From: Streptomyces sp. NBC_00154
Lineage (GTDB): Bacteria > Actinomycetota > Actinomycetes > Streptomycetales > Streptomycetaceae
Direction of reading: 5' to 3'
Assembly: GCF_026342835.1 (NCBI RefSeq)
Contig: NZ_JAPEMI010000001.1
Coordinates: 4,842,501-4,906,500, forward strand
Length of the DNA: 64,000 nucleotides
The notes under the pieces are model-generated. The model was not told where the DNA came from and made no database searches. It saw only the letters and a program-made list of their open reading frames with translations. Below, in pieces: positions 8,492-18,783 of this stretch. Each line of letters begins with the position of its first letter. Positions within the stretch are counted from its first letter, which is position 1. Both the position numbers and the translations under genes were made by a program.

Positions 8492-8506
8492 CCGCGGCCG
8501 GACTCC

Positions 8507-9301
8507 CTAACCGGCGACGCAGGACGGATTCGACTGCTGCCAGAACTGGTAGGCGTCGAAGCCGCAGTACGTGTCGGACTCGCTGACGCCCAGCGACTGC
8601 AACAGGCTGTGGATCGCGTCGAAGAAGAAGATGTTGACCTCGGGGATCCACAGCAGCCCGAACACCGCGAACAGGCCGAACACCGCGAACGGCTCCACCT
8701 GACGGCGGATCCGGTGCGACAGCCACGGCTCGATCACCCCGTACCCGTCCAGCCCCGGGACCGGCAGGAAGTTCAGGATCGACGCGGTGACCTGGAGCAG
8801 CGCCAGGAACGCCAGCGCGTACCGGAACCCCAACGGGACACCGTCCAGCGCGTGCAGCCAGAACGGCGCCGTGCAGACGACCGCGAACAGTACGTTCGTC
8901 AGGGGGCCCGCCGCAGAGATCAGGCTGTGCTTCCAGCGGCCGCTGATCCGGCCCCGCTCGATGAAGACCGCGCCACCGGGCAGCCCGATCCCGCCCAGGA
9001 TCACGAACAGCACCGGCAGCACGATGCTCAGCAGCGCATGCGTGTACTTGAGCGGGTTCAGCGTCAGATAGCCCTTCGCCCCGATCGAGATGTCCCCGCT
9101 GTGCAGTGCGGTGCGCGCGTGCGCGTACTCGTGCAGACAGAGCGAGACGACCCAGGCCGCCGTGACGAAGAGGAAGATCGCGAGCCCCGGCGGCTCGGCG
9201 AAGTCCGTCCACACGGCCCAGCCGGAGACCGCCATGACGGCGGCGATCCCGAGGAAGATGGGACTGATTCGCCGGTCGCTGCGGGCAACTGCGGTGGTCA
9301 T
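8507..9301 (-). CDS. Site-2 protease-type intramembrane metalloprotease (M50)
   Basis: 264 residues. The zinc motif HEYAH (HExxH) sits in the second membrane segment, and the third-ligand motif NFLPVPGLDGYG near residue 190 is the hallmark N-x-x-P-x-P-x-x-D-G. About six transmembrane segments are visible. M50 enzymes cleave membrane anchors such as anti-sigma factors; the substrate here is not indicated. The ATG at 9301 has GGAG upstream. It converges on the small membrane protein gene and diverges from the AfsR-like regulator. Confidence 0.88.
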   Translation of the reverse strand: MTTAVARSDRRISPIFLGIAAVMAVSGWAVWTDFAEPPGLAIFLFVTAAWVVSLCLHEYAHARTALHSGDISIGAKGYLTLNPLKYTHALLSIVLPVLFVILGGIGLPGGAVFIERGRISGRWKHSLISAAGPLTNVLFAVVCTAPFWLHALDGVPLGFRYALAFLALLQVTASILNFLPVPGLDGYGVIEPWLSHRIRRQVEPFAVFGLFAVFGLLWIPEVNIFFFDAIHSLLQSLGVSESDTYCGFDAYQFWQQSNPSCVAG

Positions 9302-9534
9302 CAGCGGACTCCAAGTGGCTCGGGGGGCAGGGGGCGAAGCGCGTCACGGGCAGGGCGAGTCCCGACCGTACAGTCGACACGGCGGAAACGACTCGCATCC
9401 GGGTGGTGGTTCCGGACAGGGTGGACACATGACGAGCAACACGGGGGAACCGTCGGGCAGCGCCGAGGACCGGAACGGACCGCCGCTGCCGGGCGCCTGT
9501 CCGATTCCCGATTCCGGTCACGGAGAATAGGCGC

Positions 9535-12500
9535 GTGCGCTACAGCATCCTCGGCACCACGCAGGCACTCCACGACGACGGCACGGCCGTCGCCATCGGT
9601 GGGGCGCGGCTGCGCGCCCTGCTGACCGTTCTGGCGCTGAGCCCCGGCCGTGCGGTCCCGGCCGCGGTGCTCGTCGACGAGGTGTGGGACGGCGAGCCGC
9701 CCGCCGACGCGGTGGGCGCTCTGCAGGCGCTCGTCGGCCGGCTCCGGCGGGTTCTCGGCCATGAGGCCATCACCTCCGCCGAGAGCGGCTACCGGCTTGC
9801 CGCCGATCCCGACGCGGTCGACCTGCACCGCTTCGACCGGCTCACGGGGGAGGGTGTGCGGGCCCTGGACTCGGGTGATCCGGCCAAGGCCGTCACGGTC
9901 CTCGACGATGCGCTCGCCCTGTGGCGGGGCCCGGTCCTCGCCGATCTGCCCGACCGCGGCGCCGTCGCCGCCCGCTGGACGGCCCGCCGACTGGACGCCC
10001 GCCGCACCCGGCTCGCCGCGGCGCTGGCGCTGGGCCGCGCCGACGAGGTCCTGCCGGAACTGGTCGCGCTCTGCGCCGACCACCCGATAGACGAACCGCT
10101 CCAGGCGTTGCGCCTGCGGGCGCTGCGGGACGCCGGACGTACGGCGCAGGCGCTGGCGGCGTACGAGGAGGTACGCACCGTACTCGCCGCCCGCCTCGGC
10201 ACGGACCCGGGCCCCGAACTGCGTTCTCTGCACGCGGAGTTGCTCCACCAGGGACCGGTGCGGGCGCCGTCGAACCGAGGGGCCGGACGAGGCCGGGCGC
10301 CCGCGCCGGGTCGCACGCCCGGGCTCGATCGGACGCACGGACAGGGCCCGGCCACCGCGCCGCACCACGCGCCTGCGCCGAACCGGCCGCCGCTGGCGGA
10401 CCCGGCCGCCGTGCCGAACCGGGCCCCCCGGCCGACCCGTACCCCCGCGCCGGCCCCCGCCCTCGACGGCCCGCCGGCCCCGTACGCTCCCGTCGCCGCC
10501 CACGGCAACCTGCGCGCCAGGCTCACCAGCTTTGTCGGGCGCGAGGCCGATATCGAGGCGCTCCGGGACGACCTCGCGCAGGCCCGGCTCGTCACCCTTC
10601 TCGGGCCCGGGGGCGCGGGCAAGACCCGGCTGTCCCAGGAGGCCGCCGAGTCCGCCGCGCCCGCCTGGCCGGACGGCGTCTGGCTGGCCGAGCTCGCCCC
10701 CGTGGACGACCCCGAGGCCGTGCCCGAAGCGGTACTGACCGCGCTCGGTGCGCGCGAGACCGTGCTGCGCGGGGCCGGCGCCGAGGAACTGCGGGCCGCC
10801 GAGCGGGGCACCGGGGATCCGCTCGTCCGGCTCACCGAGCACTGCTCCCGGCGCCGGATGCTGCTCCTCCTCGACAACTGCGAGCACGTCATCGAGGCCG
10901 CCGCGGCGCTCGCCGACCATCTGCTCGTCCACTGCCCGGACCTCACCGTCCTGGCGACCAGCCGTGAACCCCTCGGCGTGCCGGGCGAGTTCGTCCGCCC
11001 CGTCGACCCGTTGCCCGACCCGATGGCGCTGCGCCTGCTCGCCGACCGCGGCGCCGCCGCGCAGCCCGGCTTCCGGACGGACAGCGACGAGGAGACGGCG
11101 GCTGCCGCCGCCGAGATCTGCCGTCGCCTCGACGGCCTGCCGCTCGCCATCGAACTCGCCGCCGCCCGGCTGCGGATGCTCAGCCCGCGCCAGATCGCGG
11201 ACCGGCTCGACGACCGGTTCCGGTTGCTGACCAGCGGCAGCCGTACCGTTCTGCCGCGCCAGCAGACCCTGCGTGCCGTTGTCGACTGGTCCTGGGACCT
11301 CCTCGACGCGCCCGAACGCGCCGTCCTGCGCCGCCTGTCCGTCTTCGCCGGCGGCTGCACGCTGGCCGCGGCGGAGTCGGTCTGCGCCCACCCCGCCCCG
11401 GACGCACCCGTCGTCGCCGACGATCCGGTCGAGCCCGTGGACCCGCGTGATGTCGCCGTCCTGCTCGGCTCGCTCGTCGACAAGTCCCTTGTCGTCGCCG
11501 CGCCCGCCGACGACGGCGAGATGCGCTACCGGCTCCTGGAGACCGTGGGCGAGTACGCCGCGGGACGGCTCGACGAGGCAGCGGAGCGAACCGCCGTCGA
11601 GCGGCAGCACCTGGTCTTCTACCGGGAGCTGGCCCGTACCACCGACCCCGAGCTCCGGGGCTCGGGACAGCGGGCCGCCATCGAGCTCCTGGAGCGCGAG
11701 TACGAGAACCTGCGCACGGCCCTGCGGCGCGCCGTCGCCGCCCGTGACGAGCAGGAGGTGCTCTGCCTGGTCCTCTCCCTCGCCTGGTACTGGCAGATGC
11801 GTGACCTGCGGACCGATGCACTCCAGTGGTCCGACGCGGCCGCCGAGCTCGGCCCCGACCCGTTCGCCCCGCCCGCCCGGCCCGCGCCCTCTCTCCACGA
11901 GCGGTGCACCGACGCACCGCCGCCCATGTCGCCCGAGCTGCTCGAAGAGGCGCGGCGCGGGGTGCGGCTGATCCAGCTGGTCAGCATGGACCATGCGATG
12001 GACGAGTGGACCACCGAGCAGAGCATGGAGCGGCTGCGCGTCATCGCGGGCACCTACCGGGCGGGTCAGCCGCAGACCTGCCGCGCCCCGGCGTCGCTCT
12101 GGTTCTTCGCGGTCCTGCTCACCGGGGACGTGGGCCGGCTGCGCGAGCTGCTGGACGAAACGGTCCGTTCCTGCCGGGAGTTCGGCTACGAATGGGAGCT
12201 CGCCGCCGCTCTCCAGATGCGCGCCAATGTGCTGGCCAATCGCCCCGACTGGGCGGGCGAGGCCCGAGGGGACGCCGACGAGAGCCTGGAGATCTTCAAC
12301 CGGCTCGGCGATGCCTGGGGTGCCGCGGAAGCGCTCTCCTGCCGGGGCGAGGCCTATGAGAAGAAGGGCGAATACACCAGCGCGGCGGACGACTTCCTCG
12401 CTGCGATCGGCTGGGCCGAGCAGCTGGGGGCCCGCTCCCAGGTGTCGCTTCTGCGCACCCGGTACGCCTCCGTGCTGACCGAGCTCGACCGTGGCGCCGA

Positions 12501-13080
12501 GGCCGAGACGATCCTCCGTGAGGTGCTCACCGAGGGCCGTCAGGCGGGGCACGAGGCGATGCCGGCCGCCCGGCTCCATCTCGCCATGTGGCTGGGCCGC
12601 TCCGGGCGTACGGCCGAGGCCCGGGAGCAACTCATCGAACTGCGCGAGGAGTTCCGGTCCGAGACAGTGGCGATCTTCGACGGGTTCGTGCTGGGCGGCA
12701 TGGCGTGGCTGGACAACGAGGACGGCCTGTACGCCGACGCCCTCGACCGGGGGCGGCAGGCTCTGGTCAGGTCCCAGGACCCGCTGTCGCAGATGGTGGC
12801 ACCCCAGATGTCCGCCCTTCATCTCGTCACCGTGGCCTGGGCCCTCGGCGGACTCGGCGGCGAGCGCCGGGCGGCGGACGCGGCGCGGCTGCTGGGTGCC
12901 CGGGAGGGTCTGCTGCCGGCCGGTCATGTCGAGGCGTCGCTGGAGCGCGACAACCACGAGCGGGCGGTGGAAGTGGTCCGCGGCGTCCTCGGGGAGGCCG
13001 CCTACGCCGCCGCGTACGCCGAGGGCGGCGGCCTCACACTGGAGGAGGCCGCCGCCCTCGTGGACGCGTATCGGGACTGA
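9535..13080 (+). CDS. AfsR/SARP-like transcriptional regulator: BTAD + NB-ARC + helical repeats
   Basis: 1181 residues from the GTG at 9535. The N-terminus is an OmpR-type winged helix (LRALLTVLALSPGRAVPAA) followed by a BTAD domain to ~residue 240. A proline/alanine-rich linker spans ~243-325. The NB-ARC ATPase has Walker A GPGGAGKTR (~353-361) and Walker B MLLLLDNCEHV. A long TPR-like helical C-terminus has no LuxR HTH. Such proteins act as ATP-dependent activators, often of secondary metabolism. No biosynthetic cluster is visible. A DrrAB-type exporter converges on its 3' end and could be a target, but nothing in the sequence shows this. Confidence 0.9.
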   Translation: MRYSILGTTQALHDDGTAVAIGGARLRALLTVLALSPGRAVPAAVLVDEVWDGEPPADAVGALQALVGRLRRVLGHEAITSAESGYRLAADPDAVDLHRFDRLTGEGVRALDSGDPAKAVTVLDDALALWRGPVLADLPDRGAVAARWTARRLDARRTRLAAALALGRADEVLPELVALCADHPIDEPLQALRLRALRDAGRTAQALAAYEEVRTVLAARLGTDPGPELRSLHAELLHQGPVRAPSNRGAGRGRAPAPGRTPGLDRTHGQGPATAPHHAPAPNRPPLADPAAVPNRAPRPTRTPAPAPALDGPPAPYAPVAAHGNLRARLTSFVGREADIEALRDDLAQARLVTLLGPGGAGKTRLSQEAAESAAPAWPDGVWLAELAPVDDPEAVPEAVLTALGARETVLRGAGAEELRAAERGTGDPLVRLTEHCSRRRMLLLLDNCEHVIEAAAALADHLLVHCPDLTVLATSREPLGVPGEFVRPVDPLPDPMALRLLADRGAAAQPGFRTDSDEETAAAAAEICRRLDGLPLAIELAAARLRMLSPRQIADRLDDRFRLLTSGSRTVLPRQQTLRAVVDWSWDLLDAPERAVLRRLSVFAGGCTLAAAESVCAHPAPDAPVVADDPVEPVDPRDVAVLLGSLVDKSLVVAAPADDGEMRYRLLETVGEYAAGRLDEAAERTAVERQHLVFYRELARTTDPELRGSGQRAAIELLEREYENLRTALRRAVAARDEQEVLCLVLSLAWYWQMRDLRTDALQWSDAAAELGPDPFAPPARPAPSLHERCTDAPPPMSPELLEEARRGVRLIQLVSMDHAMDEWTTEQSMERLRVIAGTYRAGQPQTCRAPASLWFFAVLLTGDVGRLRELLDETVRSCREFGYEWELAAALQMRANVLANRPDWAGEARGDADESLEIFNRLGDAWGAAEALSCRGEAYEKKGEYTSAADDFLAAIGWAEQLGARSQVSLLRTRYASVLTELDRGAEAETILREVLTEGRQAGHEAMPAARLHLAMWLGRSGRTAEAREQLIELREEFRSETVAIFDGFVLGGMAWLDNEDGLYADALDRGRQALVRSQDPLSQMVAPQMSALHLVTVAWALGGLGGERRAADAARLLGAREGLLPAGHVEASLERDNHERAVEVVRGVLGEAAYAAAYAEGGGLTLEEAAALVDAYRD

Positions 13081-13097
13081 CCCAGGACGTCCCGTTC

Positions 13098-13945
13098 TCA
13101 GGTCTTCTTGCGGAACTTGGAGACCGCGAGCGGCGCCGTCACCAGGGTGATGGCCGCGGCCCAGCCGAGCGTCAGCCACACCGAGTGCGCCACCGGACCG
13201 CCGAGCATCAGCCCACGCGCCGCGTCCGCGAGATTGGACAGGGGGTTGTAGTCGGTGAACGACCGGAGCCAGCCGGGCATCGTCGTCGGCGGTGCGAAGA
13301 TCGAGGAACCGAACTGCAGGGGCATCATCACCAGGAACCCCATTCCCTGAACCGCCTGGGCCGTCTTCAGGGACAGGCCCAGCAGCATGAAGATCCACAT
13401 GATGGCGACGCCGAACGCCGCCGAGAGACCGACGGCCGCGAGCAGACCGAACACCGAGGTCTTGAGCTGCATGCCGATCAGGAAGCCCATGCCCAGCAGG
13501 ATCACCGTGGCGACCATCATCCGGCCGAGCTCGACCACGATCTTCGCGATGAGGACCGAGGAACGGGCGATCGGCATCGTCCGGAACCGGTCCATGACGC
13601 CCTTGCGGAAGTCGTCATTGACACCTGTGCCGACCGCCATGGCGATGTTCATGCCCATCATCGCCATCAGCCCGGGGATCACGTAGTTGATGTACGTCTG
13701 CCGGTCCCCGCCCAGGCTCGCGCCGACGGAGCCGCCGAAGACGTACACGAACAGCAGCGTGAAGACGATCGGCATCAGGAGCGCGTCGAACATCGACTCC
13801 GGGTCCTGCTTGATCTGGAGCAGATTGCGCCGCACCAGCGCGCCGATGTGCCGCAGATTGCTGCGCAGCCCGATCCTGCCCTCGTCGTGGAGGACCTTCG
13901 CCGGGGCGGAGCCGGTCGGGGCGTCGGGGGTCAGAGTCGCCGTGC

Positions 13946-13949
<4 letters not shown>
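13098..13949 (-). CDS. ABC-2 type permease (DrrB-like)
   Basis: 283 residues with six predicted membrane segments and the ABC-2 C-terminal pattern (MGFLVMMPLQFGSSIFAPPTTMPGW, read in two parts). This is typical of daunorubicin-resistance DrrB exporters. Its ATG overlaps the stop of the upstream ATPase gene by 4 nt (ATGA), so the two are translationally coupled. Together they form a two-subunit exporter for a drug or lipid; the substrate cannot be read from the sequence. Confidence 0.88.
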
Positions 13950-14962
<1,013 letters not shown>

Positions 14963-15051
14963 GCCCACTATGGGAACATCCGCCACCGACAGTCCACCGA
15001 CATTCTGCCGACAGGGGCCTGCGGTCGCACCTGCAGGCCACCGATACGCGC

Positions 15052-15088
15052 CGACAGCCCGCCGATGGGGGAAGTCGGCGGGCTGTCG
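15052..15088 (-). terminator. Hairpin terminator downstream of panB
   Basis: Perfect 14-bp inverted repeat CGACAGCCCGCCGA / TCGGCGGGCTGTCG with a 9-nt loop, 43 bp after the panB stop and ~90 bp before the ABC ATPase start. It separates panB from the exporter genes. Like most streptomycete terminators it lacks a clear T-run. Confidence 0.75.
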
Positions 15089-15130
15089 TGGTGCGGGCAG
15101 TGGTCAGTGATCCCCCGGAGGGGACAGGCC

Positions 15131-16015
15131 CTAGTGGAAGGTGTGTTCCGGCGCCGGGAACGTGCCGCCGACGACCTCGTCCGCGAACTCCTTGGCCGCG
15201 TCGCCGAGCACCTTGCGCATGTTCGCGTACTGCTTGGTGAAGCGCGGCACCTTGCCGCCGGTCAGCCCGACCATGTCGGTGTAGACCAGCACCTGGGCGT
15301 CGGTGTCCGGACCGGCGCCGATGCCGACGGTCGGGATCTGCAGACTGCGGGTGATCTCGGCGGCCACCTCGGCCGGTACGAGCTCCAGGACGACGGCGAA
15401 CGCCCCCGCGTCCTGTGCCGCCTTGGCGTCCCGGATCAGTCGGTGCGCGGCCTCGTCGCTGCGGCCCTGCACCCGGTAGCCCATGGTGTTCACGGACTGC
15501 GGGGTCAGCCCGAGGTGCGACATGACCGGGATGCCGGCCGACACCAGCAGCTCGGTCTGCGCGAGCGAACGCTCGCCGCCCTCCAGCTTCACCGCACCCA
15601 CGCCGGCCTCCTTGACCAGCCGGGTGGCGTTGCGCAGGGCCTGGACGGGCCCTTCCTGGTACGCCCCGAAGGGCAGGTCGCCGACGATGAGGGCGCGCTT
15701 GGTGCCCCGTACGACCGCGGCGGAGAGGATGGCGATCTCGTCCATCGTGACGGGCACGGTGGTCTCGTAGCCGAGATGACAGTTGCCCATGGAGTCGCCG
15801 ACGAGCATGACCGGGATGCCGGCCTCATCGAAGACGGACGCGGTCATCGCGTCGTAGGCGGTCAGCATGGGCCACTTCTCGCCACGCTCGGTGGCGGCGG
15901 CGATGTCATGGACGGTGATGCGGCGGGTGCTCTTGCCTCCGTACAGCGCCTTGCTGCTGTCGGTGGGGGCCCCCGCGGGGGTTGCGGGCTGGTTCTGCGC
16001 AGCCTGAAGCGTCAT
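15131..16015 (-). CDS. panB: 3-methyl-2-oxobutanoate hydroxymethyltransferase (ketopantoate hydroxymethyltransferase)
   Basis: 294 residues from the ATG at 16015, with AAGGAG 9 nt upstream; an in-frame ATG 21 nt further up would include the ribosome site in the coding region. PanB motifs are clear: LTAYDAMTASVFDEAGIPV, VGDSMGNCHLGY, VKLEGGE, HLGLTPQS and IGIGAGPDTDAQVLV (catalytic Glu in VLELVPAE). The enzyme makes ketopantoate from 2-oxoisovalerate and methylene-THF, the first committed step to pantothenate and CoA. It diverges from the DHA2 exporter gene. Confidence 0.96.
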   Translation of the reverse strand: MTLQAAQNQPATPAGAPTDSSKALYGGKSTRRITVHDIAAATERGEKWPMLTAYDAMTASVFDEAGIPVMLVGDSMGNCHLGYETTVPVTMDEIAILSAAVVRGTKRALIVGDLPFGAYQEGPVQALRNATRLVKEAGVGAVKLEGGERSLAQTELLVSAGIPVMSHLGLTPQSVNTMGYRVQGRSDEAAHRLIRDAKAAQDAGAFAVVLELVPAEVAAEITRSLQIPTVGIGAGPDTDAQVLVYTDMVGLTGGKVPRFTKQYANMRKVLGDAAKEFADEVVGGTFPAPEHTFH

Positions 16016-16128
16016 TGCCAACGGCTCCTTCGTCATCTCGAGGCGCCCTGACGGCGTCCCCGGACCGGTTCCATGGTGGCATCCCGGGCCGTCCTCGGGA
16101 AGTGGGCCCTCTCGGCAAAGACTTTCCA

Positions 16129-16147
16129 ATACGAGACGGTCTCGTAT
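16129..16147 (+). promoter_or_regulatory. Perfect palindromic operator of the DHA2 exporter gene
   Basis: ATACGAGACGGTCTCGTAT is a 9+1+9 perfect palindrome 25 bp before the exporter start. Size and symmetry fit a TetR-family dimer. The TetR gene at 17925 directly after the exporter is the natural candidate repressor. Confidence 0.75.
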
Positions 16148-16171
16148 CGAAAAAGGACTAGGCTCCCTGCC

Positions 16172-17803
16172 ATGTCGATACCGTCCGGTCCTCCCGCGGC
16201 CGCGTCCCAAGTTCCCGAAGAGATCCACCGTCGCCGCTGGGCGATCCTCGTCGTTCTGATGTTCAGCCTGCTCATCGTGGTGCTGGACAACTCGATCCTG
16301 AACGTCGCGGTCAAGACCATCGCATCCCCGGCGCCCACCGGGCTCGGAGCCACCCAGAGCGAGCTGGAGTGGGCGATCAACTCCTACACGCTCGTCTTCG
16401 CCGGACTGCTCTTCACCGCCGGTCTGCTCGGCGACCGCATCGGACGCAAGAAGGTCCTGCTCTTCGGCATCCTGCTGTTCGGTATCGGCTCGGCCCTCGC
16501 CGCGATGTCCGGCTCGCCCGGCGAACTCATCACCTGGCGCGCCGTGATGGGCTTCGGCGCCGCGTTCGTGATGCCCGCCACCCTCGCCATCCTGATGAAC
16601 GTCTTCGAGCGCGACGAGCAGCCCAAGGCGATCGGCATCTGGGCCGGCAGCGTCGGCCTGGCCATCGCCATCGGCCCGATCACCGGCGGACTGCTGCTCG
16701 AACACTTCTGGTGGGGCTCGATCTTCCTGGTCAACGTGCCCGTGGTGATCGTCGCGCTGATCGCGATGGTGGTACTGGTACCGGACTCCCGGGACCCGAA
16801 GCCGGGCCGGATCGACCCGCTCGGCGTCGTACTCTCCATCGTCGGCCTGGTCCTGCTGGTGTTCGGCATCATCCGCGGCGGTGAACTCGCCGACTTCGCC
16901 GACCCCGTCGTGCTTCTGTCGATCATCGGCGGCCTGGCCGTCCTGGCCGGCTTCGTCTGGCACGAGAAGCGCAGCAGCCACCCGGCCATCGATGTCTCGT
17001 ACTTCAGGAACGGGGCGTTCTCCGCCGCCGTCGCCGCCGTGGCGCTGGTCTTCTTCGCGCTGATGGGGGTGACCTTCTTCTCCGCCTTCTACCTGCAGAG
17101 CGTGCGCGGCTACAGCGCCCTGCAGTCCGGGCTGCTGATCGTGCCACTGGCGGCCGCACAGATGATCTTCGCGCCGCGCGCCCGGCTGGTCGTCCAGCGG
17201 TTCGGCGCCCGCGCGGTGTGTGCGGTCGGGATGCTGCTGGTCGCGGCCGGACTGCTGGCCTTCACACTGTTCGACGCCGATACCCCCGTCTGGGTGCTGT
17301 GCGTGGTCTTCTTCGTCCAGGGCACCGGTATGGCGCACGTCATGCCGCCCGTCACCGTCGCCGTGATGCAGGCGCTGCCGCGCGAGAAGGCCGGCTCCGG
17401 CTCGGCCATCAACAACACCTTCCGGCAGGTCGGTGGGGCGCTCGGGATCGCCGTCCTGGGCTCGGTGCTGTCCACCGTCTACCGCGGTGACATCGAGGGC
17501 CACCTCGGTACGCTGCCGGCCCCGGCCAGGGACGCGGCGGGGGAGTCGATCGAGGCGACGCTCGCCGTCGCGGAGAAGCTCGGCCCGGCGGGCCGCCCGC
17601 TGGTCGCCGCGGCGAACGACGCGTTCCTCGGCGCCATGCATGTCACCGCCGTCGGTTCGGCCTCCGTCGCCCTGCTCGGCGCGCTGGTGGTCGGCCTGTT
17701 CCTGCCGGGCAGGCCGCCCGCCGGGCAGCCGGCCGGCGAGGGCGAGGGTGACCGGACTGTGCCCGCGGGCGGGCCGATGACGACCACGGCCGCCGACAGC
17801 TGA
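16172..17803 (+). CDS. DHA2-family MFS exporter (EmrB/QacA type, 14 TMS)
   Basis: 543 residues from the ATG at 16172, which follows directly after the operator. DHA2 motifs are present: LDNSILNVAVKTIA in segment 1, LEWAINSYTLVFAGLLFTAG in segment 2, and DRIGRKKVLLFG as loop motif A. About 14 hydrophobic segments are seen. The C-terminus is a Pro/Gly-rich tail. It likely exports drugs by proton antiport and is controlled by the TetR gene behind it. Confidence 0.9.
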   Translation: MSIPSGPPAAASQVPEEIHRRRWAILVVLMFSLLIVVLDNSILNVAVKTIASPAPTGLGATQSELEWAINSYTLVFAGLLFTAGLLGDRIGRKKVLLFGILLFGIGSALAAMSGSPGELITWRAVMGFGAAFVMPATLAILMNVFERDEQPKAIGIWAGSVGLAIAIGPITGGLLLEHFWWGSIFLVNVPVVIVALIAMVVLVPDSRDPKPGRIDPLGVVLSIVGLVLLVFGIIRGGELADFADPVVLLSIIGGLAVLAGFVWHEKRSSHPAIDVSYFRNGAFSAAVAAVALVFFALMGVTFFSAFYLQSVRGYSALQSGLLIVPLAAAQMIFAPRARLVVQRFGARAVCAVGMLLVAAGLLAFTLFDADTPVWVLCVVFFVQGTGMAHVMPPVTVAVMQALPREKAGSGSAINNTFRQVGGALGIAVLGSVLSTVYRGDIEGHLGTLPAPARDAAGESIEATLAVAEKLGPAGRPLVAAANDAFLGAMHVTAVGSASVALLGALVVGLFLPGRPPAGQPAGEGEGDRTVPAGGPMTTTAADS

Positions 17804-17811
17804 GAACGGAC

Positions 17812-17848
17812 GCCCCGGGCGGCCCAGGACACTCCGGGCGCCCGGGGC
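17812..17848 (+). terminator. Hairpin after the DHA2 exporter gene
   Basis: GCCCCGGGCG / CGCCCGGGGC, a perfect 10-bp inverted repeat with a 17-nt loop, starts 9 bp after the exporter stop. It may attenuate or end transcription before the TetR gene. Confidence 0.55.
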
Positions 17849-17924
17849 TTCGAGCAGGACACCTCCCGCGTCGGCGAGAATCGGGGTGGGGGAGGCGGAC
17901 GGGTGCGGCGAGAGGTGGAACCAC

Positions 17925-18593
17925 GTGCAGATGCAGGACGAGGAGCTGGAACCGCGGCGCGGCCGACCGCGCAGCGTGGCTGCCGAACGGGCCATCCTGG
18001 ACGCCGTCGTCGAGCTGCTGGAGGCCGGTGAACCGCTGGCCGGCCTGTCCATCGAGCGCATCGCCCGGACCGCGAAGGTCGGCAAGGCCACCATCTACCG
18101 GCGCTGGAGCGGCAAGGAAGAGCTCTTCGTCGACGTACTGCGGGACATCGAACCCCCGGAACCGACAGTCTCCGGCACCGCCGGGCTCACCGATCTGCGG
18201 CTGATGCTGGAGTCGCTGCGCAGGCGCGGACTCGCCCAGCGCTCCTCGGTCTTCCTCCACAACGTTTTCGTGCAGATGAAGAGCCACCCCAAGCTGTGGT
18301 CCGAGTACCACTCCACGGTGATCGAACCCCGCCGCGTCGCGATGCGGGCCGCCGTACAGCGGGCGGTCGACGCGGGAGAGCTCCGGGCGGACCTGGATGT
18401 GGAGCTGATGGACGACCTGTTCGTCGGTCCCATGCTGGTACGGACCATTCACCGGCCCGATGCGCCACTGCCGGAGGATCTCGCCGACCGCATCATCGGG
18501 GCCCTGGTGGAGGGCCTGGCGCCACGGCCCGCCGCTGTCCCCGAACCCGCACGGGCCCCCGCCGCATCCGGCAAAAGCGCAGGCCACGGCTGA
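17925..18593 (+). CDS. TetR-family regulator
   Basis: 222 residues from the GTG at 17925, with AGGTGG 7 nt upstream; the ATG at 17931 is possible. The HTH is canonical (SIERIARTAKVGKATIYRRW) at ~residues 42-61, followed by a helical ligand domain of the TetR_C_16-like type. Its position right behind the efflux gene and the perfect palindrome before that gene suggest it represses the exporter until its drug ligand binds. Confidence 0.88.
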   Translation: MQMQDEELEPRRGRPRSVAAERAILDAVVELLEAGEPLAGLSIERIARTAKVGKATIYRRWSGKEELFVDVLRDIEPPEPTVSGTAGLTDLRLMLESLRRRGLAQRSSVFLHNVFVQMKSHPKLWSEYHSTVIEPRRVAMRAAVQRAVDAGELRADLDVELMDDLFVGPMLVRTIHRPDAPLPEDLADRIIGALVEGLAPRPAAVPEPARAPAASGKSAGHG

Positions 18594-18783
18594 CTCGCCC
18601 GGATCCGCCCGAGTGTGCGCGTTCTGTTACAAGGCCCCGCAGAGCCCTTCCGGCCGGAACCCGCCGGTCCACGTCCTTCGTCCTCGTGGCAGTACAGCCG
18701 TCGTCGACGGCAGGAAAGACATCGCTCATCCCCTAGGGTCAGGGGCGCGGCGATGTGCACGGCAAGGCAGTGAGGACAGCGCG

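Noticed and set aside
9301..13398. 1365-codon open frame on the minus strand opposite the AfsR-like regulator
   Set aside because: It is a high-GC mirror frame. The plus strand carries complete BTAD and NB-ARC motifs, while the minus translation is low-complexity Gly/Arg/Pro with no domain.
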